Assembly (NCBI GenBank): GCA_028280195.1
Contig: JANQMH010000065.1
Span: 1 to 64,000 of the forward strand
Reading direction: 5' to 3'
DNA length: 64,000 nt
Origin: Exilibacterium sp.
GTDB taxonomy: Bacteria; Pseudomonadota; Gammaproteobacteria; Pseudomonadales; Cellvibrionaceae
Shown here: piece by piece, positions 54,412 through 61,901 of the stretch
Position numbering within the stretch: position 1 is the stretch's first letter
Layout: every line of letters starts with the position of its first letter
The notes under the pieces: model-generated
The model's database searches: none
The model's input: only the letters and a program-made list of their open reading frames with translations
What the model was told of the DNA's origin: nothing
Translations under genes and position numbers: made by a program

Positions 54412-55365
54412 CTACTGCCGCGTCCAGAGTACCTTATCCAGCGTATGCTGGGTAAATCGACTGGTCCACTGAGTCGACTGCAGCTCACCGCGCCAGAGTG
54501 TCATCTGCCGGGCGGCCGGCAGGTCGACACCGCCCGCCATCGTCATCGCCGACCCGTCGTCTCTACTGTAGAGCGACAGGGTAACACCCTGCTGCGCCAG
54601 TTCGCTGCCCGGCGTTTCCGCCGCTGCGACGGTATCGAACAGGCCGGCAATGTCATATACCTTTCCCCCGCTGGTGAGGCTGCCGCGGATACTGCCGGTA
54701 ATCCGATCCGCATTCAGTGTCAACTGCTCGCCCAGCTGGTTGTGCCAGGTACCGGAGACATAGTCGGGTGCCCGCGGGGTGTAGGGCACCGGCGGCGGCG
54801 GCGGTGCCAGCCGACAGTAGTCCGGCGGCTGGCGTTTGAAACGCAGCGTTTGCGGCCACATCACCGGCGCTGTCTCGGCCAGGCCTTTCTGTGTCGACGT
54901 TGCGACAAGACCGTTCAAAATCTCCAGTGTCTCCTCGATTTGATAGGTGTCCTGACTGCCTGCGCTGACATTTTGCGCCGGGTGATATTGACCGGAAAAT
55001 GTCGATACCCAGTGCCAGGTGCCGTCCGGCAAATCGGTGGTATTGATCAGGCGCCACTGTATGCCAAGGCTGAAAGGGATACCTTTGGGATTGGTCGGCA
55101 GACCCGGCTCGGGCTTGTAGTTTACCAGGCCTTTGACCAGGGACGACCCGGTACTGCCGGTATGAGAAGTGTAAATGCCGTTGATTTCACCGATGGCGAA
55201 ATTGCCGTCGAGCGGGTCGACTTGCAGTTCGACCTGGGAGCAGTAAGAGTTGTACCAGGTGCCGTTTAGGGGGTGTTCGGCTGCGACACTGACAGCGGCA
55301 ACTGCCGCGCTGATAACGCCGCCGATCGCTGCGATATAACGCTTAATCAGGGTTTGCTCGTACAT
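54412..55365 (-). CDS. Exported protein with two avidin-like domains
   Basis: A 317-residue exported protein with a signal peptide ending near SVAA (residue 29). Domain 1 (about 33-178) has LNGTWYNSYCSQ, NGIYTS, GIQWRL and TFSGQY, which line up with streptavidin's GTWYNQLGS, GTYES, WTVAWK and TWSGQY. Matched biotin contacts are Asn39, Ser43, Tyr65, Ser67, Trp104 and Ser121, with Phe123 for Trp92; the region of Trp108 and Asp128 is not conserved. A Pro-rich linker (about 187-200) leads to domain 2 (about 204-317), with SGTWHNQLGEQLTL, QMTLWRGE and QWTSRFTQHTLDKV. Domain 2 keeps the fold signature but loses several contacts. Avidins normally have one domain. An alternative is another lipocalin-like barrel. 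It lies downstream of the pepsin-like gene. Confidence 0.72.
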   Translation of the reverse strand: MYEQTLIKRYIAAIGGVISAAVAAVSVAAEHPLNGTWYNSYCSQVELQVDPLDGNFAIGEINGIYTSHTGSTGSSLVKGLVNYKPEPGLPTNPKGIPFSLGIQWRLINTTDLPDGTWHWVSTFSGQYHPAQNVSAGSQDTYQIEETLEILNGLVATSTQKGLAETAPVMWPQTLRFKRQPPDYCRLAPPPPPVPYTPRAPDYVSGTWHNQLGEQLTLNADRITGSIRGSLTSGGKVYDIAGLFDTVAAAETPGSELAQQGVTLSLYSRDDGSAMTMAGGVDLPAARQMTLWRGELQSTQWTSRFTQHTLDKVLWTRQ

Positions 55366-55386
55366 GGTGGACTCTCTCGAATGATT

Positions 55387-55429
55387 TCCAGTCAACAATA
55401 TTCAGTCAACAATAATCCAGTCAAAAATA
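55387..55429 (-). repeat. Three 14-15 bp repeats before the avidin-like gene
   Basis: tccagtcaacaata, ttcagtcaacaata and atccagtcaaaaata are adjacent, 22 bases upstream of the avidin-like ATG and within the gap after the pepsin-like gene. They lie in the leader of the downstream gene. Confidence 0.75.
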
Positions 55430-55470
55430 GCGGGCGGCTCGCCGCCCGCCGGCGTTTGGGCCCGCAGTTG

Positions 55471-56802
55471 CTACTGCGGAATACAGGTGTAAGCTGCCGG
55501 CTGCTCGCCGCGGCTGGTGCGAAACAGATACATCCAGCCCTGGCTCAACTGCTGGTCCTGAGTGACCTCGTACTCAAAGCGCGTATACACCAGGTCCATC
55601 AGTGTGGAACCTACCAGCAGTCCGCCGACACCGTTCAGCAGATGTACGGCCACCACCCACTCCCCTGCTCTCTCCCCGATATCCACCCGATAGGAATACT
55701 GCTCGGGCGAAAGCGATAGGGACAAGCGGGCAGTTCCGGACCCCTGGCAGGATTCCCCGAGGGTCAGACTCAAATCGGGAAGGTCCGGGTAGTCATAAGG
55801 TGTGCCGCCATTTGCATATTTCAAACCCGTCCAGGTCAATTCGCCTTTCACCTCTTCATAGTATTTCTCGAAAATATCTCTACCGCCGGCGTCCTTATAG
55901 GTAAGCAGCTGCTGCATAATCGGATAGACATACTCGGCATCGCCCTTGAAACGCGAGGAGCCGGTGTCCAGATAAAACAACTGGCTTTTGAGAGCGGGCA
56001 GAGATTTTTCGCCGACTTTCATCGCGTAAAGTGTTGTCCCCCAAAGGTACTGAAGACCAGGATCTGCACTTTTCTTCGGCGCCAGTACGACCTCGGTAGC
56101 TTCGTCGTACCAGGAGGGATCGTCATCCCCCAGCAGGGCCTGGCCGGTACCGGACAGACCGTCAGTCATATAGGAAAACGCCGGCCGCCGGACTTGGCCC
56201 TGCAGATAGAGTTGATGAAAATAAAAGTCATCCTCGTCGACACTGGCCGATTCCGAGGGAAAGCCGATGCCGCCGTCCCAGGCGAGCGTGGAAAACTGTA
56301 GCCCCCGGTAATCCGTGGCGGCGTAAAAGGCCAGGCCTAAAACATTGGCCGCAGCGCCGACCTCCATAACGAAGGGCGCATACCCCAAACCCGTATCCAT
56401 CTTTCCCCACGGCCCGAAGTCCTTTGAAATCGGTGGCGGCGGCTCTTTGATCCAGCTGAAATCCGCCTGCCCGGTATCTACCTGCAAATGCGCCTGGCAG
56501 GCATCTGTCTGGCAGCGATCCGAAGTGGCCCACAGCAGTGGACTGCCGGTATCGAGTGTGAATCTTATCGGGCTGGTCCCGACAAAGGTATTGGTGGTAT
56601 GCCAGGGTGTTGCGCCATAGTCCGCCAGCAAACCCTTTTTCAGTGGGATGACCGTTGTTGACTGTGCATAAGTTGATTGTGCATAAGTTGACTGTGCATA
56701 AGTCGATTGCGCATAAACAGCAGCACTGGCGCCAAAAGCGAGCACGATGCCGCCGGCAATCGGGCCGAGATAAGGCCCGTCAATCAATCGGAAGATCTTC
56801 AT
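55471..56802 (-). CDS. Exported pepsin-like (A1) aspartic protease
   Basis: A 443-residue exported protein. The signal segment (about 10-31) runs into four YAQST repeats (30-49). Two pepsin-type active-site motifs are visible: FTLDTGSPLLWATSD with Asp 84, and LFYLDTGSSRFKGD with Asp 279. They are 195 residues apart, close to pepsin's spacing. The C-terminal GVGGLLVGSTLMDLVYTRFE matches the strand pattern near the end of A1 enzymes. Pepsin homologues are rare in bacteria (shewasin-like proteins). No obvious pro-segment with the usual basic residues is seen, apart from LKKGLLADYG near 54-63. It is first in an operon with the avidin-like gene. Retroviral-type (A2) proteases are excluded because both lobes are present. 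Confidence 0.78.
   Translation of the reverse strand: MKIFRLIDGPYLGPIAGGIVLAFGASAAVYAQSTYAQSTYAQSTYAQSTTVIPLKKGLLADYGATPWHTTNTFVGTSPIRFTLDTGSPLLWATSDRCQTDACQAHLQVDTGQADFSWIKEPPPPISKDFGPWGKMDTGLGYAPFVMEVGAAANVLGLAFYAATDYRGLQFSTLAWDGGIGFPSESASVDEDDFYFHQLYLQGQVRRPAFSYMTDGLSGTGQALLGDDDPSWYDEATEVVLAPKKSADPGLQYLWGTTLYAMKVGEKSLPALKSQLFYLDTGSSRFKGDAEYVYPIMQQLLTYKDAGGRDIFEKYYEEVKGELTWTGLKYANGGTPYDYPDLPDLSLTLGESCQGSGTARLSLSLSPEQYSYRVDIGERAGEWVVAVHLLNGVGGLLVGSTLMDLVYTRFEYEVTQDQQLSQGWMYLFRTSRGEQPAAYTCIPQ
56657..56716 (-). repeat. Four 15-bp repeats encoding YAQST
   Basis: gttgactgtgcataa at 56657, gttgattgtgcataa at 56672, gttgactgtgcataa at 56687 and gtcgattgcgcataa at 56702 are contiguous and in frame. 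On the coding strand they encode YAQST four times, directly after the hydrophobic signal core of the pepsin-like protein. Confidence 0.9.
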
Positions 56803-57271
56803 AGTTCTGTGCCTGAGTGGATGCAGTGAGTCGGATGTCGATCGATATTCCGCAACACCAGCCAGGTCGCCGAGTGCTTATTATCGACCGAACTGTTACT
56901 TTTGCTTTGTAATTTCAGCCTGCCTGCCGGACGCTATTTCAGTCCACTACCTGTCAGCCACGCGCAGCTTCACTTTCCGTTACAAGCTGCAAAAGCACAA
57001 CTACCCCTTCGTGTAGGCGGTTTTTACGATGGCACTGATAGCGGCATTGTGGCACAAAAAACAACATAATATTGAACCTCACAGTTGCTTTGAAAATGGC
57101 AATGATTGCTTCTTCGCTGATTTGCTGCCAACAACATTCTGCAGGCGCCGGCGCTGCCGGACGAACGACAATTGCAGCATGCAGTTGCCTTCCGGCATAC
57201 TATGACCCGCAAGTCCAGAACAAGAAAAATTAGCTATTAAATACAATCTATTAGGGTGTCAGCAAAAAAAA
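56803..57271. other. Divergent regulatory region, protease / LuxR regulator
   Basis: 469 bases without a supported gene between the divergent pepsin-like and LuxR genes. It is the expected control region for both. A minus-strand 62-codon frame (57024-57212) is Cys-rich without family similarity and is not called. TACAAT at 57242-57247 could be a -10 element, but no good -35 is present. Confidence 0.45.
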
Positions 57272-59965
57272 ATGCCAGCGGCCAAATATGATGAAGAAGA
57301 AGATTCTGGCGAATGGTATTCGCTCTCAAAAGCAAAACCACCGGTCATCGGCGGGAGCACCATCGACAGACCGGCACTTATTGAAACCCTCGATGCGGCC
57401 CTGTCGCGGCAGCTGACGGTTCTTTCGGCGCCCGCCGGTTTCGGTAAATCAACCCTGCTTGCGCAGTGGTGCAGACATCGCGCTGAAACCGGCAAGCTGT
57501 CCGGCTGGCTGAGCCTGGATGAGTCCGACAGCGACCCGCAGCAGTTTATTTCCTACTTCATTCTGGCGCTGGAGCTGGCCGAGGTGGATATCGGTCAGCT
57601 CGCCATGGCAGCACAAAACGGTCTGGTGGGCACATCCATTAAACTGATCAGCAAAAAACTGGTCGACTCGGTGTGCAGGTCACCGCAACAGGTGCTGATG
57701 GTCCTGGACGATTATCATCGCGCGCAATCGGCTGTCAGCGATCAGCTGATGACGGAACTTGCCTCCCGGTGCCGGGGCCGGCTGCATATCTGCCTGAGCA
57801 GCCGCAATACCCCCACACCCGAGCTGGCGGCCTACCTGGCCACGGGCAATGCCTTTCAGATTCAGGCCAATGATCTGCGCTTTTCCGACGATGAGGTGCG
57901 CCGGGCGGTTGGCATCGAGCTGGACGACGACTGCTTCGGCCTGCTGAAGCGCAAGGCCGAAGGCTGGCCGGTCGCCATTCAGCTTGCCAAACTGCTTATC
58001 GGCGGGCGCGATGATCTCAAAACCGCACTGTCCAGACTCCACGGCCATACCGGCCACCTGGCTGCTTATCTGACCAGCCAGGTCATCGCCAAACTCGACC
58101 CCGAGCTGCGCGACTTCATGCTCAGGACCAGTATTCTCGACAAGTTCAATGCCAGCCTTGCCGACAGCGTCTGCCATCACACCGGCAGCCGTACCCTGAT
58201 CAAAAATATGGAGCCGCTGCACGCCCTGTTGATCCCGATCGACGATACCCAGGAGTGGTTCCGCTATCATCACCTGTTCGCCGAATGCCTGCAGGACCTG
58301 CTGCAACAGCGCCACGGCGGCGAGTGCCCGGAGCTGCATCTGCGCGCCGCCGAATGGCACAGCCAGAGAGGCTTGTTCACCGCCGCAGTGCGCCACGCGC
58401 GCGCCGCCGGCCGCTACGATATCTGTGCCGATATCATCTGCCGCGCCGGCGGCTGGGAGCTTATTCTGTTTGGCGGTATCGGCTATCTGAACAATCTGCT
58501 GCGCGATATTCCCGAAAGTGTGCTGCAGCACTACCCCAGGGTGCAGTTTGCAAAATCCTACCTGGCTTTGAAAAACGGCAATATCAAAGAGGCGCGCGCC
58601 TATTTTGATGCAGGTGTGTGCTCGCGGGAATTCAATCGCGACGACGAAAAATCCTATCGGGATTTCGTCAACCTCAGCGCCCTGATCGATGCCTACGAGG
58701 ACAGCGGCCTGATTCAGCCCAAGGAGGCACTGCTCAACGAAGCGCTCGACCGGATTCCGTCGGACGACCCCATTACCCGCGGCGTCGTGCAGTGCCAGCT
58801 GGCCCTGCGTCACACCGCCTTCGGGCATTTCAAGCAGAGCGAGTTGGAGACACAAAAAGCCATGCGCTCGATGCGCCAGGGTAATTCGGTGCTCGGCCTG
58901 AACTACTGTTATCTGCACGCCGGCATGAATGCGTTCTATACCGGGCGATATCAGCTGGCGCTGGCCAACTACAAAAAAGCCGGTGAAATGGCGGAGGATA
59001 ATTTCGGTGCCGACAGCGGACTCAAGTACAACGCCATCGCCTGCCTGAATTCCATTCTGTTCTGGAAAGGCGAACTGGGCGATGCCGGACTGGTGGAACT
59101 GAAACGCGCCATGGCCTATGTCAGCGACCACGACGGCTGGTTTGAAGTCTACGCCATGGGCTACGACGCACTCTTTCACCACGCCGTGCAGAGCGATGCC
59201 GATCAGGATGCGCTCGATACCATAGAGCAAATGCAGAATACGGCCCGCACCAGGGGAATAGAGCGCCTCGAGCAACTGGCCCAGGCCTTTCATCTCTGCC
59301 TGCTGCTGCGCCAGCGCTCGACCCGCGATGCGGCGCTGAAATTCGAGCATATCCGGCAGTGGAGTGAAACCCCGGATACAGACCCTGCGGAAAAGACCTG
59401 GCTGGTGGAGTATTTCGTCGATTGCGCCTGTGCCGAGTACTGCTCCCAGAGCGGAAAAATCTCCGCCGCTCTGAACCATGCCAACCGCGCCCGGCGGCGG
59501 GTCGAGGCGATTAAGGCCCAATTTCACATGCTGCGTGCACTGCTGCTGCAGGCCGCCATCTACGATATGGGCAAGCGCCGCCAAGAAGCCATCGACTGCC
59601 TGCTGCCGGCACTCGATATGGGTTCGCGGGCGCCACTGCCGCAGCCGTTCCGAATACGTGACATAGCGAAGCTGTTGCGCGCAACCCACGACGCAGTCCG
59701 TGGCGGCGACCAGAATATTCTGCTGGCTAACTTCCTCACATCTATACTGGATTACACTAAAAAGCAAAACCCGCTGCTAAGCGACCGGGAAATCGAGGTG
59801 CTCGAAGAGCTGGCAATTGGCAAGCTGAATAAAGAGATCGCTCACGCGCTCGATCTGGCGGAAAATACGGTAAAATTTCATCTGAAGAATATCTTCAAAA
59901 AGCTGGGCGTCACCCGGCGCATGCAGGCGGTGGCGGTCGCCCAGTCGCTTGACATCATCGATTGA
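57272..59965 (+). CDS. MalT-type large LuxR-family regulator (LAL)
   Basis: An 897-residue ATP-dependent transcriptional regulator. The P-loop SAPAGFGKSTLLAQW lies near 52-66, followed by a STAND-type NTPase with the Walker B-like VLMVLDDYH and a winged-helix region containing LKRKAEGWPVAIQLAKLL. A long TPR-like helical sensor domain spans about 400-810. The C-terminal LuxR helix-turn-helix has LLSDREIEVLEELAIGKLNK and ENTVKFHLKNIFKKLGVTRR. Such proteins act as inducer-triggered activators, e.g. MalT for maltotriose and AlkS for alkanes. Divergent from the pepsin/avidin pair, it is their probable activator. The ribosome-binding site is weak (AGGGTG far upstream). Confidence 0.92.
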   Translation: MPAAKYDEEEDSGEWYSLSKAKPPVIGGSTIDRPALIETLDAALSRQLTVLSAPAGFGKSTLLAQWCRHRAETGKLSGWLSLDESDSDPQQFISYFILALELAEVDIGQLAMAAQNGLVGTSIKLISKKLVDSVCRSPQQVLMVLDDYHRAQSAVSDQLMTELASRCRGRLHICLSSRNTPTPELAAYLATGNAFQIQANDLRFSDDEVRRAVGIELDDDCFGLLKRKAEGWPVAIQLAKLLIGGRDDLKTALSRLHGHTGHLAAYLTSQVIAKLDPELRDFMLRTSILDKFNASLADSVCHHTGSRTLIKNMEPLHALLIPIDDTQEWFRYHHLFAECLQDLLQQRHGGECPELHLRAAEWHSQRGLFTAAVRHARAAGRYDICADIICRAGGWELILFGGIGYLNNLLRDIPESVLQHYPRVQFAKSYLALKNGNIKEARAYFDAGVCSREFNRDDEKSYRDFVNLSALIDAYEDSGLIQPKEALLNEALDRIPSDDPITRGVVQCQLALRHTAFGHFKQSELETQKAMRSMRQGNSVLGLNYCYLHAGMNAFYTGRYQLALANYKKAGEMAEDNFGADSGLKYNAIACLNSILFWKGELGDAGLVELKRAMAYVSDHDGWFEVYAMGYDALFHHAVQSDADQDALDTIEQMQNTARTRGIERLEQLAQAFHLCLLLRQRSTRDAALKFEHIRQWSETPDTDPAEKTWLVEYFVDCACAEYCSQSGKISAALNHANRARRRVEAIKAQFHMLRALLLQAAIYDMGKRRQEAIDCLLPALDMGSRAPLPQPFRIRDIAKLLRATHDAVRGGDQNILLANFLTSILDYTKKQNPLLSDREIEVLEELAIGKLNKEIAHALDLAENTVKFHLKNIFKKLGVTRRMQAVAVAQSLDIID

Positions 59966-60210
59966 GGCAGCGCCGTCGCGCGCGGCCATCAGATGCCGTA
60001 TCCCGGCGAGGTAAACATCCATATAGCGCCAGAGGAATTGGGTGCATGGCCTGTTATCGACTAAGCTGCCGATATACGCTAAGCTCACCACCCTCGATTG
60101 CTCCTGCCTGAAAATCCGCGCCCACCCGATGCAAAACCCGCTTTGCAGAGCCCCCCAGGTCGCGGCAACCGGGTCTCGGGCGAACCTGCCATAACACTGC
60201 GAGAGCTTTC

Positions 60211-61248
60211 ATGGACAGCGTTACACAATTTGCACTGGGATCGGCCGTCGGCGAGGCGGTGTTAGGGAAAAAAGTCGGCCGCCGTGCACTGCTCTGGGGC
60301 GGCATCTGCGGCACCATCCCCGATCTCGATGTCTTCATTCCGCTCGGCGATCCGGTCAGCGATTTCACATACCACCGCTCATTCAGCCACTCGCTGTTTG
60401 TACTGGCACTGCTGACACCGGTGGTGGTGGCGCTTATTACCCGCCTGCACAGGCACACGCGCGAGTACCGGCGGCACTGGTTTCTGCTGGTATACCTGGT
60501 CTTTACCACCCATGTACTGCTGGACAGCTTTACCGCCTACGGCACGCAGATCTTCTGGCCTTTTTTCACCACGCCAATGACCTGGTCGACAATTTTCATT
60601 ATCGACCCGCTCTATACCCTGCCGCTGCTGGCAGGTATTACTGCAGTCCTGGTACTAAAACGCCGGGTCGAACTCGGCCGCCGTATCAATCGCATCGGCC
60701 TGGGTCTGAGTTGCGTTTATCTGCTGTGGACCGTGGGCGCGAAGCTCCATGTCAGCCATGCCGTGACACAGACACTGGCCGGCGATAACATCGCGCACGC
60801 GGGTGTTTTTACCACACCCGCGCCGTTTACCTCGCTGCTATGGCGCATCGTGGTGATGGACGACCGCGGCTACTACGAGGGTTTTTACTCTGTATTCGAT
60901 GCCGGCGAGCCGATTCGTTTTACCCATTTCACAAGTCGCCGGGAATTGCTCGAGGGTGTGGAAAACAGCCGCGCAGTGCAACGCCTGCAGTGGTTCAGCA
61001 AAGGCTTCTACGCCGTAACACAACGAGACGGAGAGCTGTTTATCAGTGACTTGCGCATGGGCTCGGAGCCCACCTATATCTTCAAGTTCAAGGTGGGTGA
61101 ACTGTCCAAGCCCCACACTGTGGCGACACCGCCGCTGCAGATCGAAGCGAACCCGGATCTGTCGCTGCTGGCGGTGCTGTGGCAGCGCATCTGGGACCCG
61201 TCGATCGATTTCAGTGCGATAGCGACAGGCACAAGCCAGCCGCGCTAG
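60211..61248 (+). CDS. Membrane-bound metal-dependent hydrolase (YdjM/DUF457)
   Basis: A 345-residue inner-membrane protein. The YdjM signature is at the N-terminus: MDSVTQFALGSAVGEAVLGK, GTIPDLDVFI and YHRSFSHSLFVLALLTPV, with TTHVLLDSFTAYGTQIFWPF supplying further His and Asp residues. Four to five membrane helices lie in the first 180 residues; the C-terminal part (about 200-345) is soluble. LexA-regulated in E. coli (YdjM), but no LexA box was found here. Its last 38 bases overlap the end of the convergent PEP-CTERM gene. Confidence 0.85.
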   Translation: MDSVTQFALGSAVGEAVLGKKVGRRALLWGGICGTIPDLDVFIPLGDPVSDFTYHRSFSHSLFVLALLTPVVVALITRLHRHTREYRRHWFLLVYLVFTTHVLLDSFTAYGTQIFWPFFTTPMTWSTIFIIDPLYTLPLLAGITAVLVLKRRVELGRRINRIGLGLSCVYLLWTVGAKLHVSHAVTQTLAGDNIAHAGVFTTPAPFTSLLWRIVVMDDRGYYEGFYSVFDAGEPIRFTHFTSRRELLEGVENSRAVQRLQWFSKGFYAVTQRDGELFISDLRMGSEPTYIFKFKVGELSKPHTVATPPLQIEANPDLSLLAVLWQRIWDPSIDFSAIATGTSQPR

Positions 61249-61855
61249 CTTGCCGCGGGCGGCGCTGTAACAGCCGGCGGCGGCCGATCATGCCGAGACC
61301 GGCGAGCATTAACAGCCAGCTGCCCGGCTCCGCCACCGCAAACACAGTGACCTGCTCGGCGGAGAAACCGGTGAAGGCAAAGAAGTCACCGGTAACGGCG
61401 GCGCAGTCAAAGCCGACACCGCAGATATCAAACACCGCCGGCCCCGCCAGATAGCTGGCACCGTTCGCACCGGCCACCGCGATACCCTCGTCGAAGGTCG
61501 ACAGTCCGTCACCCAGGCCGTCGCCGAGCACGCCGAACGGGCCTTTGAGATCGAACACCAGGCCACTCAGATCCGCCAGGCCGAGGGAAAACTGCAGCGC
61601 GCCGCCGGCGTCGGTATAAGCGATACTGAAAGCGCTGATTTCACCGGCAAAATAATCCAGCTGGCCGTTGGCGTCGAGGTCTTCACCGCTGAACTGTCCT
61701 GAAATCCGCCCGCCGATATCGAAACCGGCCTGGGAGAAACCAAGGGTGATAGGCACGGCGCCGGCGCCGGCCGACAGCGCCAGTATCGCGCTGACAAGCA
61801 GTACTTTTAGGGCTAGTACTTTTAGGGATAGTACTTTTAGAGATAGTACTTTCAT
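61211..61855 (-). CDS. PEP-CTERM sorting-domain protein
   Basis: A 214-residue exported protein. The N-terminal signal has VLSLK-VLSLK-VLALK repeats before the hydrophobic core ending SAGAGA. The mature part is a Gly/Ala/Asp-rich beta-type domain (e.g. SGQFSGEDLDANGQLDYFAG). A C-terminal AVAEPGSWLLMLAGLGMIG followed by RRRLLQRR is a textbook PEP-CTERM signal, to be cut by an exosortase and used for surface or exopolysaccharide attachment. No exosortase gene is in the window. AGGAGG nine bases before the Met at 61855 sets the start; the Met at 61876 precedes the ribosome-binding site. Confidence 0.88.
   Translation of the reverse strand: MKVLSLKVLSLKVLALKVLLVSAILALSAGAGAVPITLGFSQAGFDIGGRISGQFSGEDLDANGQLDYFAGEISAFSIAYTDAGGALQFSLGLADLSGLVFDLKGPFGVLGDGLGDGLSTFDEGIAVAGANGASYLAGPAVFDICGVGFDCAAVTGDFFAFTGFSAEQVTVFAVAEPGSWLLMLAGLGMIGRRRLLQRRPRQASAAGLCLSLSH
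61800..61855 (-). repeat. 15-bp repeats encoding VLSLK in PEP-CTERM gene
   Basis: agtacttttagggct (61800), agtacttttagggat (61815), agtacttttagagat (61830) and a partial fourth copy to 61855, contiguous and in frame. They lengthen the signal peptide of the PEP-CTERM protein. Confidence 0.9.
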
Positions 61856-61901
61856 AACCAAATGCCTCCTCAGCATTGCAATAAGCTGTTGGCGATGTCG
61901 C

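Noticed and set aside
57680..59767. 695-codon minus-strand ORF
   Set aside because: It runs antisense to the LuxR regulator, whose domains are unmistakable. The length comes from GC-rich codon structure.
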